From contig CAYWNK010000007.1 of NCBI GenBank assembly GCA_964459495.1, positions 1 through 64,000 of the forward strand: a stretch of 64,000 nt of DNA, given 5' to 3'. The translations under genes were made by a program, and so were the position numbers. Source of the stretch: CAYWNK01 sp964459495 (lineage in GTDB: Bacteria; Planctomycetota; UBA1135; GCA-002686595). Below, piece after piece: positions 25,204 to 34,338 of this stretch (the stretch's first letter is position 1; each line of letters opens with the position of its first letter). The notes beneath the pieces are model-generated. The model made no database searches and was not told the DNA's origin. It saw nothing but the letters and a program-made list of their open reading frames with translations.

Positions 25204-26826
25204 CTACTCCCCCACGCGCGTCGGCAGGCGCCAGGCGCCGGCTTCGTGGCCGTTGCGCAGGAGTACGATGTCGCCGTAGAGGGCAAAGGTGTTCCAAGTC
25301 ACGCCGTCGACGGCCTGGAAGCTGCCGAGGACTTCGTTTTCCCGCTCGGGGTCAGCGGCGATGAGCAGCAGCTCGCCCTCTTCGGAAAGCACGAGCAGAT
25401 GCTCACCGACCAGGAGGACTTGGCCGTGGCCATAGCGGCCGTCGCGCCAAACGCGTTTGCCGGTGGCGAGGTCGGTGCACTCGAGGATGCCGTCCGACAG
25501 GGAGTAGGCATGGTCGCCGCGCAACACGGGGTTGGTGAGCTTAGTGCGCAGGGCACGGCGGGACGCCCAGACGGGCTCGACGGTCTGGGTGCTGGGTTGC
25601 TCGCCAGGCTCTGGCGTCTGAATGCGCAGCAGGCTGGAGCCGCGGCCGTAGCCCTTCGAGACCAGCACTCCGTCGGTGCCGACCGGCGTCGGGGACGTGT
25701 TGTTCGCATCGCCGCCGGTCTTGCCGGGCCAGGCATATTCCCAGAGCAGATTGCCGGTCGCCGGGTCGTGGCCGCTCGCGCTTTCCTCGTTCATGACGAG
25801 CACCTGCCGCACGCCCGCGACCGTAGCCAGCAGCGGCGACGCATGGCTGAAGTGGCGCGGCGGCCCCTCCCAGCGGAGCTCGCCTGTGCGCAGATCGAAC
25901 GCGGCGAGCCCGGCCTGCTTCACCGCCGGATTGCCACCCACCGGCATGATCAGCATGTCGTCCACCGCCAGCGGCGAGCAGGAGCGACCGAACTGGACCA
26001 TCTTCTCCTCGAGCTCCGGCGTCATGCCGTACTCGGCCTGCAGATCGTGCTCCCAAACGAGCGCTCCCGTAGAGCCCTCCAGGCACAGCAGGTGACCCGC
26101 CGAGTCCTGGGCGTAGACCAGCCCGTCGTGCACCAGCGGCGTCGTGCGCGGCCCCGGGCCCCCGAGTGGATGGTTGAAGGTGGCGCTGGTTCCGTAGCGC
26201 CAGAGCTCCACGCCCGTCAGCACGTCGCGGGCGACGACCAGCTGGCCCTCGCCGCGCTCCTCGTGGGTGATCGCGACGCCGTTCACAACCGCGAAGCCCG
26301 ACCACCCCCCGCCCACCGGCTGCTTCCAAAGCAGCTCGGGCCCAGGAGCATCCCAGCTCGGCGCCAGCCGCAAGCCGTCCACCGACCCGTTGCGATTCGG
26401 ACCCAGGAAGCCAGGGAAGTCCTGGGGCGTGGTGGTCTTCAGATCCACGCCGGCCTCCGCGGCCGCGACCAGGGCCTCGGCGGTCAGATCGGCCGACTCG
26501 CTTTTCTCCCAGGCCCAGTGCCACTGGGGCACCATCGAGCCCGAGAACCCGTCGACCCGCACCACCGCAGCCGCAGCACCGATCAGCGCCCCCACGCCCA
26601 GCAGCGTCCCCAGCTTGGTCGAACCCTTCTGGCCGCTGAAAAGCAGGAACCAGAGCCCGTACAGGCCCGCCGCAAGCAGCAGCGCTATGTACGTGAACGG
26701 GTTGTTCATGCCCCCGTCCCCAAGCCCGTCGGTGGCCTGGAGCCAGACCGCGCCCCCCAGCAGCGCCAGGATGGGCAGGAGAGCGAGGAGGTGGGGAATG
26801 AGGCGTGCGCGCTTGGGATGGGTCAT
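25204..26826 (-). CDS. Membrane-anchored PQQ-like beta-propeller protein
   Basis: This 540-residue protein has three N-terminal membrane helices (about 8-25, 41-58, 72-88) and then an extracytoplasmic PQQ/BamB-type propeller. DFPGFLGPNRNGSVDGL opens the propeller, and blades read GVAITHEERGEGQLVVARDVLTG, HLLCLEGSTGALVWEHD and VLVMNEESASGHDPATGNLLW. This arrangement recalls the membrane-anchored N-terminus of quinoprotein dehydrogenases, but no PQQ/Ca ligands were assigned. The start at 26826 was chosen because it immediately precedes the first helix. A strong leftward terminator lies about 95 bp upstream of its start. Confidence 0.78.
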   Translation of the reverse strand: MTHPKRARLIPHLLALLPILALLGGAVWLQATDGLGDGGMNNPFTYIALLLAAGLYGLWFLLFSGQKGSTKLGTLLGVGALIGAAAAVVRVDGFSGSMVPQWHWAWEKSESADLTAEALVAAAEAGVDLKTTTPQDFPGFLGPNRNGSVDGLRLAPSWDAPGPELLWKQPVGGGWSGFAVVNGVAITHEERGEGQLVVARDVLTGVELWRYGTSATFNHPLGGPGPRTTPLVHDGLVYAQDSAGHLLCLEGSTGALVWEHDLQAEYGMTPELEEKMVQFGRSCSPLAVDDMLIMPVGGNPAVKQAGLAAFDLRTGELRWEGPPRHFSHASPLLATVAGVRQVLVMNEESASGHDPATGNLLWEYAWPGKTGGDANNTSPTPVGTDGVLVSKGYGRGSSLLRIQTPEPGEQPSTQTVEPVWASRRALRTKLTNPVLRGDHAYSLSDGILECTDLATGKRVWRDGRYGHGQVLLVGEHLLVLSEEGELLLIAADPERENEVLGSFQAVDGVTWNTFALYGDIVLLRNGHEAGAWRLPTRVGE

Positions 26827-26919
26827 GGGCTCTGCGCCCGCTGGCGCAGCGTGCATGGTGGCAAAGCGGCCGCTCGATGGGGAGTCGCCCCGTCCCGCCC
26901 CGGATGCCCCCAGCCAGGC

Positions 26920-26958
26920 AAAAAAGGGAGGGCGGGCCCGTCCCCACGGGCCCGCCCT
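26920..26958 (-). terminator. Strong leftward intrinsic terminator upstream of the PQQ propeller gene
   Basis: A perfect 13-bp stem (26929-26941 with 26946-26958, loop of four C on the plus strand) is followed on the minus strand by CCC and six T. No annotated leftward gene ends just before it, so it either ends a short unannotated transcript or acts as an attenuator in the leader of the gene at 26826. Confidence 0.8.
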
Positions 26959-27120
26959 GATTCCCCGGACGCAAGTCGCTGAAGGCTCTCACCACTTCAG
27001 CTGATGATGGGAGGGGCGTCCCAGGGCAGCCCCCACGGCCTGGTCCGAAAATTCTCCCGAGAAATCCACCGCCACGGGCGTGGGGTGCTCCAGCCACCCC
27101 CAAGTAGGCTCTAGGGCCCC

Positions 27121-28044
27121 ATGGAACGCCCCGTCCCCAGCCAGCAGGCCGCCAAGACCCTGGCTGGATCCCCCGCGGGACGGCCGTCTTCCACGCGGAT
27201 CGGCCTGGTCCTGGCGATCGGTGTCATCAGCACGTCCTTCGGGGCGATTCTGGTCCGCATGGCCGCCTGTCCCCCGGTGGCCAAGGCAGCCTGGCGCTGC
27301 ACATTGGCCGCAGCGATCATCGGACTCAGCGGCGGAATGAAGCGCTCGAAGGAAGAGGCCGAGTTCCCCGGAGCGGTGCGCCTGGCCTTCCTGGCCGGCG
27401 CTTTCCTGGCCTTCCACTTCGGCACCTGGATTGCCTCGCTCGACAACACCAGCGTCGCGCTCAGCAGCCTGCTCGTCGCGACGACCCCCGTCTGGGTCGC
27501 TCTCGCCAGCCCCTTCATCACCGGCGACCGGGCGACCTGGCGCGCCCTCGCCGGCGTTGGGCTCAGCCTGGGCGGCTCGGCCTGGATCGCCCTCGCCGGG
27601 GAGGGCGGAGAGGGCGAGCTGTATGGCGCGGTGCTCGCGGTGGCCGGCGCGATCGGCGCGGCGGGCTATGTGCTGATCGGCCGCAGGGTGGGCGAGCGGC
27701 TCCCGATCCAGCGCTACCTTTTCCTGTGCTACGGATCAGCCGCCCTCTTCCTGATCGCAACCGCGCTCATCAGCGGCGACGCCTTGTTCGGTTTCGATGG
27801 CCGAACCTACGCCGCCCTCGTCGGCTTAGCACTCGTCCCCCAGCTGCTCGGCCACTCGGCCTGCAACTGGGCCCTGCGCTGGCTGCCCGCCCTGCTCGTT
27901 TCGGTCGTGTTCCTGTCCGAGCCCATCGTCGCATCTACCTTGGCCTGGGCCTTCCTGAAGGAAGCACCCGAACGGGTCGTGCTGCTGGCCGCACCGCTGG
28001 TCCTGCTCGGCATCGTCCTCGCCGCGGATACCCGACAAGGCTAG
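27121..28044 (+). CDS. EamA/DMT-superfamily transporter
   Basis: This 307-residue inner-membrane protein has ten predicted helices in two EamA halves. The first half has GVISTSFGAILVRMA and SLDNTSVALSSLLVATTPVWVAL; the second has LVPQLLGHSACNWALRWLPALLVS and FLSEPIVASTLAWAFLKE, both typical of drug/metabolite exporters. Substrate is unknown; relatives export amino acids or nucleotides. ATG 27121 is the first start before the first helix. It lies 153 bp before the protease gene. Confidence 0.88.
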   Translation: MERPVPSQQAAKTLAGSPAGRPSSTRIGLVLAIGVISTSFGAILVRMAACPPVAKAAWRCTLAAAIIGLSGGMKRSKEEAEFPGAVRLAFLAGAFLAFHFGTWIASLDNTSVALSSLLVATTPVWVALASPFITGDRATWRALAGVGLSLGGSAWIALAGEGGEGELYGAVLAVAGAIGAAGYVLIGRRVGERLPIQRYLFLCYGSAALFLIATALISGDALFGFDGRTYAALVGLALVPQLLGHSACNWALRWLPALLVSVVFLSEPIVASTLAWAFLKEAPERVVLLAAPLVLLGIVLAADTRQG

Positions 28045-28197
28045 CCCAGCCCGACCCGGGTGCAACGGACACCACCCGAGCGTTTGCTCGGCGTAAGGAG
28101 ACTCAAAGCTGACGCGGAAATGCTCCCGGCTCTCTCCCGTAGATCGACCTTCGCGGCAAGGATGCCCTTGTCCGAGAACCCTCCCCGCTGCCCCTCC

Positions 28198-31100
28198 ATG
28201 ACAACGACCCCTCGAGCCCTCCTCCTCTCCGCTCTCGCTCTCAGCGCAGCCAGTCCTGCCCTCAGCCAGTCCCCCCAAGCCGGGATGCTCCGCTTTGCGG
28301 ACGTGAGCGCTGACCACATCGTCTTCGTCTACGCCGACGACCTCTGGCTCGTCGACAAGGCAGGCGGCATGGCACGCCCCCTGGCGAGTCCCCCGGGCGT
28401 TGAAAGCAACCCGCGCTTCAGCGCCGACGGCAGGACCGTCGCGTTTAGCGGCAACTACGACGGTGACGCCGACCTCTACACCGTCGGCGTCGACGGCGGC
28501 GTGCCCTTCCGCGTCACGCACCACCCCGGCGGCGATCAGTTCGCCGATTGGACCGCCGACGGGCGCCTGATCTTCTCCACCTCGGCTTTCTCAGGCCAGG
28601 GCCGCGCCCCGCGCATGTTCACCGTGCCAGCCACCGGCGGGCTGCCCGATGCCCTTCCGATCCCCTACGGACTCAACGGGGCGATCAGTGCGGACGGCAA
28701 GACACTCGCCTACACCCCCAACGCGCGCGACGGTCGCAACTGGAAGCGTTACGTCGGCGGCATGGCCACCGACATCTGGACCTTCGATCTCGAAGCAAAG
28801 ACCTCCCGCCGCGTGACCACGTTCGAGGGCACCGACAGTTTTCCAATGTGGCACGGGAGCGACCTCTACTTCGTCTCCGACCGCGGCGCCGAGCATCGGC
28901 TCAACATCTGGAAGTCGTCCCCCGACGGCAACCACACCCAGGTCACCAGTTTCACCGACTACGACGTGAAGTGGCCCGCGATCGGGCCCGGCAGCAACGG
29001 CCAGGGCGAGATCGTCTTCCAGAACAACTCGGGCCTCTTCCTGCTCGACCTTGGAACCGGCGAGAGCCAGCAGGTCATGGTCACCATCCCCGGCGCTACC
29101 GAGACGGTCCGGCCCAAGTTGGTCGACGTCAGCAACATGCTGCGCGCCGCAGGCCTGTCCGCCACCGGCAAGCGCGTTTGCGTTGAGGCCCGCGGCGACA
29201 TCTGGACCCTGCCCGCCGAGGACGGCTCCCCCCGCAACCTCACGCGCACAGACGGCGTCCAGGAAAAGAGCCCGGCCTGGAGCCCCGACGGCCGCTGGAT
29301 CGCCTACTTCTCCGACGCGACCGGCGAATACGAGCTCTACGTGACCCAGTCCGACGGACGCGGCGAGACCAAGCAGCTCACCACAGGATCCAAGGGCTAC
29401 CTGTACAACCCCAGCTGGTCCCCCGATTCGAACAAGATCGCCTACTCGGACAACACAGGCACGATCTACATCCACGACATCGAGGCCGGCGCAAAGGTCA
29501 CCGTGGACCAGTGTGAGCTGGAGGAGTGGGGCGTGGCCGTCAACTGGTCCCACGACAGCCGCTGGCTGACTTTCACCAACGTCCCCGACGGCAATCAGCG
29601 CAGCTCTATTCACCTTTTTGACACCAGCGACAACACGCTGACGCGAGTGACGAGCTCCATGTTCAATGACGGGCAGCCCGTCTTCGATCGTGTTGGCGAC
29701 TTCCTGTACTTCGCCAGCAGCCGCAGCTTCGACGGGATAGAGGGGTCCGACATCGACTCCAACTACATCTACACCGACACCGGCGTGCTCATCGCGGTCC
29801 CACTGCGCAAGGACGTCGAATATCCCTGGACGCCCGAGAGCGACGAAGAATCCTGGGACGATGAGGATTCCGAAGACGAGGAGGGCGAAGAAGGCGAAGA
29901 CGCCGACGACTCGGAGGAAGGGGGAAGCGAGGACGGCGCTGAAGTCGTCGACGACGGGGTGTCCGGCGCCTGGAAGGGCGAGCTCAGCATTCCCGGCATG
30001 GACAGCGTCTCGGTCAGCATGACCCTGAAGCTGTCGGGCGATGAACTCACCGGTTCGGCCCAAACGCCCCTCGGCGCAGGCACCATCAAGGGCGAGGTCG
30101 ACCTCGCGACCGGGGACTGCTTCGGCGACATCGCTCCAAACGACGGCCCCGCGATCCCCTTTGAAGGCACCCTGAAGGACGGCAGCGCCAACTGGACCCT
30201 GCAGACGCCCGAGGGCCAAGCGACCCTCACCGCCGAACGCAGCGGTGCAGGCGGCGGGGACGACGACGATGGCGAAAAAGGCGGCTCCAAGGAACCCGCG
30301 AAGGTGGTCGAGATCGACCTTGAAGGCTTCGAGCAGCGCGCGCTGATGCTGCCCCTCGCCACGGGGGATCTGGGCAATCTGGCAGTCAACGACAAGGGCG
30401 TCCTGATGTTCGTCCGCGATGGCGGAATCAAGGCCTACGACATCCACGGCGACGAACAGAGCGAACAAGAAGTCGCCAGCAGCGGCGGCTATCAGCTTTC
30501 GGCGGACGGCAAGAAGCTGCTCGTTCGACGCGCCAATGGCTTCGCCATCGGCAAGGCGGGCACCGGAAGCTCGCTCAAGAACGTCAAGACCGACGGACTC
30601 AAGGCACTGATCAACCCGCGCGCGGAATGGGCCCAGGTCTACCGCGACGCGTGGCGGCTGTTCCGCGACTACTTCTACGCCGGCAATATGCACGGTGTGG
30701 ACTGGGACGCCGTCTATGCGCAGTACCGCCCGATGATCGACTACTGCGTGACGCGCAGCGACATCGACTACGTGCTGCGCGAAACGGTGGCCGAGCTGAA
30801 CGTGGGCCACGCCTACGTCCGCGGCGGGCCGATCGAGCGTGGACCGCGGGTCGGTGTCGGCATGCTTGGCTGCGACTTCGCCGTCGAGAACGGTGCCTAC
30901 AAGATCGCGCGCATCGTGCAGGGCGCCTCCTGGGACGTCGACGCCCGCGGACCGCTCAGCATGCCGGGCGTGGATGTGAATGAAGGCGACTACCTGCTGG
31001 AGGTCGACGGACTGCCCCTAAGCCCCACGATCGATCCCTGGGCCGCCTTCGTCGGCAAGACCGGAATGTCCGTCGAGCTGACCGTGTCCCAGAGCCCGAC

Positions 31101-31842
31101 GCTGGACGACAGCGCGCGCCGGGTAAGGGTCAAGACCCTCGGCAGCGAGCGAGACCTGCGCTACCGTGAGTGGATCGAGGGCAACCGCGCCCACGTCTTT
31201 GAGGCTTCGGGCGGACGGGTCGGCTACATCTACGTGCCCAACACCGCCGTCGAAGGCCGCAGGGACTTCTTCCGTCAGTTCTACGGCCAGGCCCACCTGG
31301 ACGCGCTGATCATCGATGAGCGCTGGAACGGTGGCGGCTGGTTCCCCAACCGCGAGATCGAAGCCCTCGATCGTCCGCGCACCAACTACTGGGGACGCCG
31401 CAACGGTCGCTCCTGGGCCAGCCCCGACGACTCCCACCAGGGACCGAAGTGCATGCTGATCAACCGCGACGCCGGTTCGGGCGGAGACATGTTCCCTTAC
31501 CTGTTCCGCCAGGCGGGCCTTGGCAAGTTGATCGGCACGCGCACCTGGGGTGGCCTGGTCGGCTACTCCGGCGGCCCGCAGCTGATGGACGGCGGTTCGC
31601 TCGCCATCCCCTCCTTCGGCTTCTATGAGGTCGACGGCTCCTGGGGCGTAGAGGGCCACGGCGTTGACCCCGATATCGAGGTCATCGACGACCCTGCCCT
31701 CATGCAGGACGGCGCCGACCCCCAGCTGGACCGGGGTATCGCCCAGATGCTCGAAGAGCTGAAGACGGGCGCCTACCGGGCACCCTCGCGACCGACCGAC
31801 CCCGACCGCAGCGGCATGGGGCTGCCGGTCGAGGACCGCTAG
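28198..31842 (+). CDS. Tricorn-like S41 protease with an inserted beta-domain between acidic linkers
   Basis: This 1214-residue secreted protease starts with a signal peptide (MTTTPRALLLSALALSAAS). Two WD/TolB-like beta-propellers follow (for example NPRFSADGRTVAFSGNYDGD and SPAWSPDGRWIAYFSDATGE), then a PDZ domain and a C-terminal peptidase S41 domain. The catalytic Ser is in NRDAGSGGDMFPYLF (Ser1094), with ERWNGGGWFPNREIE upstream. Between the second propeller and the core domain there is an acidic linker (about 545-585), a compact beta-domain (about 587-680, SGAWKGELSIPG ... LTGSAQTPLG) and a second acidic linker. Tricorn proteases degrade peptides in large assemblies. ATG 28198 matches the signal peptide. 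It is monocistronic. Confidence 0.9.
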   Translation: MTTTPRALLLSALALSAASPALSQSPQAGMLRFADVSADHIVFVYADDLWLVDKAGGMARPLASPPGVESNPRFSADGRTVAFSGNYDGDADLYTVGVDGGVPFRVTHHPGGDQFADWTADGRLIFSTSAFSGQGRAPRMFTVPATGGLPDALPIPYGLNGAISADGKTLAYTPNARDGRNWKRYVGGMATDIWTFDLEAKTSRRVTTFEGTDSFPMWHGSDLYFVSDRGAEHRLNIWKSSPDGNHTQVTSFTDYDVKWPAIGPGSNGQGEIVFQNNSGLFLLDLGTGESQQVMVTIPGATETVRPKLVDVSNMLRAAGLSATGKRVCVEARGDIWTLPAEDGSPRNLTRTDGVQEKSPAWSPDGRWIAYFSDATGEYELYVTQSDGRGETKQLTTGSKGYLYNPSWSPDSNKIAYSDNTGTIYIHDIEAGAKVTVDQCELEEWGVAVNWSHDSRWLTFTNVPDGNQRSSIHLFDTSDNTLTRVTSSMFNDGQPVFDRVGDFLYFASSRSFDGIEGSDIDSNYIYTDTGVLIAVPLRKDVEYPWTPESDEESWDDEDSEDEEGEEGEDADDSEEGGSEDGAEVVDDGVSGAWKGELSIPGMDSVSVSMTLKLSGDELTGSAQTPLGAGTIKGEVDLATGDCFGDIAPNDGPAIPFEGTLKDGSANWTLQTPEGQATLTAERSGAGGGDDDDGEKGGSKEPAKVVEIDLEGFEQRALMLPLATGDLGNLAVNDKGVLMFVRDGGIKAYDIHGDEQSEQEVASSGGYQLSADGKKLLVRRANGFAIGKAGTGSSLKNVKTDGLKALINPRAEWAQVYRDAWRLFRDYFYAGNMHGVDWDAVYAQYRPMIDYCVTRSDIDYVLRETVAELNVGHAYVRGGPIERGPRVGVGMLGCDFAVENGAYKIARIVQGASWDVDARGPLSMPGVDVNEGDYLLEVDGLPLSPTIDPWAAFVGKTGMSVELTVSQSPTLDDSARRVRVKTLGSERDLRYREWIEGNRAHVFEASGGRVGYIYVPNTAVEGRRDFFRQFYGQAHLDALIIDERWNGGGWFPNREIEALDRPRTNYWGRRNGRSWASPDDSHQGPKCMLINRDAGSGGDMFPYLFRQAGLGKLIGTRTWGGLVGYSGGPQLMDGGSLAIPSFGFYEVDGSWGVEGHGVDPDIEVIDDPALMQDGADPQLDRGIAQMLEELKTGAYRAPSRPTDPDRSGMGLPVEDR

Positions 31843-31867
31843 GCCACGCAGGCGCTGGTGACGAGGA

Positions 31868-31902
31868 GGAGCCCCCCGCGAGCGACGCTCGCGGGGGGCT
31901 CC
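31868..31902 (+). terminator. Long GC hairpin after the tricorn gene
   Basis: A perfect 16-bp stem (31868-31883 with 31887-31902) with a GAC loop follows the tricorn stop. No T-run follows, so termination is inferred from the exceptional stem stability. It insulates the BlaI operon downstream. Confidence 0.6.
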
Positions 31903-31945
31903 CCGCTTGGATGGGCCGCGGATTGTGCAAGCCAAGGAAATCCAC

Positions 31946-31975
31946 TTGCGACTCAAAGCTTAGTCAACTAAGCTT
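31946..31975 (+). promoter_or_regulatory. BlaI-type palindromic operator overlapping a candidate promoter
   Basis: AAGCTTAGTCAACTAAGCTT (31956-31975) is a perfect palindrome with 9-bp arms and 2-bp spacer, like the dyad operators of BlaI/MecI/CopY repressors. A possible promoter, TTGCGA (31946-31951) and TAAGCT (31969-31974) with 17-bp spacing, overlaps it, which suits repression of the operon starting at 31991. Confidence 0.65.
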
Positions 31976-31990
31976 GCATTCATCATCGAT

Positions 31991-32389
31991 ATGAGCCAGC
32001 CCCCGACACCCGACCCCACCGATCGCGAACTCGCCCTGCTGAAGGTGCTTTGGGAACGCGATGAAGCCACCGTTCGCCAAATCTACGAAGCCCTGCGGGA
32101 CGACCTGCCGATCGTCCAGAACACCGTCCAGGCCTTCCTGCGCACCATGACGGACAAGGGCCTGGTGACCTATCGCACGGAGGGTCGCTCCTTCGTCTAT
32201 CGAGCCGCCATCGAGGAAGATGCCACGCGGCGAGGCCTACTCGAGCGCGTCCTCGAAAGCGCCTACGACGGAGCTCTGGACCAGCTGGTGGAGGGAGCCA
32301 TGAGCATCAAAGCACCCTCCAAGCAGGAGCTCGCCAAGCTGCAGTCTCTGCTCACTCGCATGAAGGCCAAGCACGGGAAGTCCAAATGA
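31991..32389 (+). CDS. BlaI/MecI/CopY-family transcriptional repressor
   Basis: This 132-residue winged-helix repressor has the family pattern LALLKVLWERDEATVRQIYEALRDD and NTVQAFLRTMTDKGLVTYRTEGRSFVYR, then a C-terminal dimerisation helix region. BlaI proteins bind dyad operators and are cleaved when the partner M56 protease is activated. Here the partner gene overlaps by ATGA (32386-32389), so the pair is co-translated. The operator is just upstream. The regulated trait may be cell-wall stress rather than beta-lactam resistance, as no beta-lactamase adjoins. Confidence 0.9.
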   Translation: MSQPPTPDPTDRELALLKVLWERDEATVRQIYEALRDDLPIVQNTVQAFLRTMTDKGLVTYRTEGRSFVYRAAIEEDATRRGLLERVLESAYDGALDQLVEGAMSIKAPSKQELAKLQSLLTRMKAKHGKSK

Positions 32390-33570
32390 GCACGCCCATC
32401 GCATTCGTTCCCAGCCTGGCCCTCGGGCTGACCTTGATCCTGGCGATTGGGACCCTAGGGATCGTGCTGCTGCGCGCACCCCAGCTGCGGCACCGCTGGG
32501 TCCAGCTCAGCCTGTTCGGTTCCATCGTCACCGGCGTTCTGCTGGCGGCGCCGATGCAGCGCCCCCTGGCACCGGGGGCGAACGCCTCCGGCATGCGCGA
32601 GCTTCCAAGCCTCGTCCTGAGCGGCGAAGCGCTGGCTGAGCAGGCCGCCTCGAACGGGGTTGCCGCAGCGGCCGGCCAAGCCGCCCCCATCCCCCAGCTC
32701 CAAAACGTCCAGACCGGATGGAGCCTCGGCATGCTCTGGTTGATCGGCGCCGCCACGGTCGGGCTCCTGCTCCTCGCCGCCTGCGCCGCGTTGCTGCGCA
32801 CCGTACGCCGTGCCCAGCCCGTCCCCGCAGAAGTCCTGGCTTTGCTGCCATCCGGCGCCCCCCTTCCTCGCATCGTCCACAGCCCGAGCATCCAGCGCCC
32901 GCTGTGCTGCGGCCACCAGCCGGGGTGGATCCTGCTGCCCTCCGATCTCCTGCGCCCTGAGCGCCGCACCCAGCTCCAGGCAGTGCTGCTCCACGAACAC
33001 GCCCACCTGGCCATGGGCCATGGCCTCGCCCGTGGAATCGCCGCGCTGGCCGCGCCCCTGCTCTTCTGGAATCCCCTCTACTGGCTGCACTGCCGGGTTC
33101 TGCGCGACCAGGCCGAGCTGCTGGCAGACGACGCAGCGGCCCATGCTCTCGGGCGACACAGCTACGCGACCGAGCTGCTGGCCCTTGCTCAAAGCCAGGC
33201 GAGCTCTCGCCCCCCGCGCGGCTGGCGACTCTCCCCCGGCATCGGCGTGTTCAGTGAACCCGAGCCCTTCTACGCCCGCATGCGCAGCCTGCTCCTGCGG
33301 GATCGCCCCCTGGCCACCCGCTGCACCGCGTCTCAACGCTGCGGGATCCTGCTGATCAGCCTGCTCAGCATGTCCGCCATCGCCTGCACCATGGGCCGCA
33401 CTCCGAACCCGTCGGGCGAGCAGCGCTCCAAGGCCCAAGACCTAGGCGACCTGGCGCGCCAGGTGCGCGAGCTCGACCAGGCCCATGGAAACCCAATGCG
33501 CATGCGCGCAGACCTCAACGAACAAGGCGGCTATGACGTCGTCCTGAACCTCAAGAACTCCAAGAACTAA
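32386..33570 (+). CDS. BlaR1-like M56 membrane metallopeptidase
   Basis: This 394-residue integral membrane protease has N-terminal helices, a cytoplasmic loop and the gluzincin zinc site HEHAH (His203, Glu204, His207), with the downstream Glu in RDQAELLADDAA. It belongs to the M56 family (BlaR1/MecR1) but has only a short C-terminal extension of about 70 residues after the last helix. It therefore lacks the penicillin-binding sensor domain of BlaR1; the signal it senses is unknown. It starts by overlapping the BlaI-type gene and is followed 3 bp later by the DUF3299 gene. Confidence 0.87.
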   Translation: MSTPIAFVPSLALGLTLILAIGTLGIVLLRAPQLRHRWVQLSLFGSIVTGVLLAAPMQRPLAPGANASGMRELPSLVLSGEALAEQAASNGVAAAAGQAAPIPQLQNVQTGWSLGMLWLIGAATVGLLLLAACAALLRTVRRAQPVPAEVLALLPSGAPLPRIVHSPSIQRPLCCGHQPGWILLPSDLLRPERRTQLQAVLLHEHAHLAMGHGLARGIAALAAPLLFWNPLYWLHCRVLRDQAELLADDAAAHALGRHSYATELLALAQSQASSRPPRGWRLSPGIGVFSEPEPFYARMRSLLLRDRPLATRCTASQRCGILLISLLSMSAIACTMGRTPNPSGEQRSKAQDLGDLARQVRELDQAHGNPMRMRADLNEQGGYDVVLNLKNSKN

Positions 33571-33573
33571 CCC

Positions 33574-34338
33574 ATGCTCGCCCAACGACGCATCACCACC
33601 CTTCACAGCCTCGCCGGCCTCGCGCTCTTGGCAACGCTCAGCGCACCCGTTCACACCCAGGTTCCCGGAACTCCGGAGCTAGAGACATTCCAGATCGACG
33701 CCCAGGTCCAAGACCTCGGTGCCTTTGCCGACCTGCTCGAGACCTGGGACAAGGCACCCTTCGAGGTCCTGACCTTGGACCTCGGCCCCAGGTCCGAAGC
33801 CGACGGCAAGCGCCTGCTGAAAGCCAGCCTGCGGTCTCCCGATCGGACGGCCCTCGTCCTGGGATCCAAGGACGCCAAGGGCATTTGGTTCACTCGGGTT
33901 CAATCCATCGTTCCCGAGACGGGCCCTGCCCCCTTCGTCGCACCGGTGAAAGACCCGGTCACTGGCCGCCACAACCTGACCTTCAGCCAGCTCGACTTCG
34001 GCCCTGATGCGGAGGAAGGCGAGATTGCAGTCCGCCCCGAGATCATCGCCCTGGACGGCGAGGAGGTTTCCATCGAGGGCTACATGATCCCTCTTCAATG
34101 GGAGGAGAAGCAGGTCACAGAACTCATGTTGGTCGCCCACCTGGCGGAGTGCTGCTTTGGAGGAGCGCCCAACTACGACGAGTGGATCCACGTTCGGGCA
34201 CCCAAGGGCAAGCCCATCGACTACCTGCCCTACGAGCCTATTCGCATCCAAGGCAAGCTCGAGCTGCCCACTGTTCCGCCCAACAAGCAGGACCCTGACT
34301 TCGATGTGGCCTATCGCTTGATCGACGCCTCCAACTGA
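33574..34338 (+). CDS. Secreted DUF3299 protein
   Basis: This 254-residue exported protein has a signal peptide (about 1-28). The DUF3299 core is recognisable: SIEGYMIPLQWEEKQVTELM, then AECCFGGAPNYDEWIHV with a vicinal cysteine pair, and PIRIQGKLELP. The family is secreted, associated with ABC-transporter or metal loci in other bacteria, and not characterised. An OB-like fold is possible. Third in the BlaI operon, it could be the effector or the ligand-presenting component for the M56 sensor. Confidence 0.78.
   Translation: MLAQRRITTLHSLAGLALLATLSAPVHTQVPGTPELETFQIDAQVQDLGAFADLLETWDKAPFEVLTLDLGPRSEADGKRLLKASLRSPDRTALVLGSKDAKGIWFTRVQSIVPETGPAPFVAPVKDPVTGRHNLTFSQLDFGPDAEEGEIAVRPEIIALDGEEVSIEGYMIPLQWEEKQVTELMLVAHLAECCFGGAPNYDEWIHVRAPKGKPIDYLPYEPIRIQGKLELPTVPPNKQDPDFDVAYRLIDASN

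Noticed and set aside
25183..26982. 599-residue plus-strand open frame over the PQQ propeller gene
   Set aside because: Arg/Gln-rich translation without domains; the minus-strand product has propeller blades and membrane helices.
28591..30810. 739-residue minus-strand open frame over the tricorn-like gene
   Set aside because: Antisense shadow; the plus-strand protease has signal peptide, propellers and catalytic Ser.
31868..31902. Long hairpin considered as an insertion-sequence end or palindromic repeat element
   Set aside because: No second copy or transposase was seen in the window; position after a stop codon fits a terminator.
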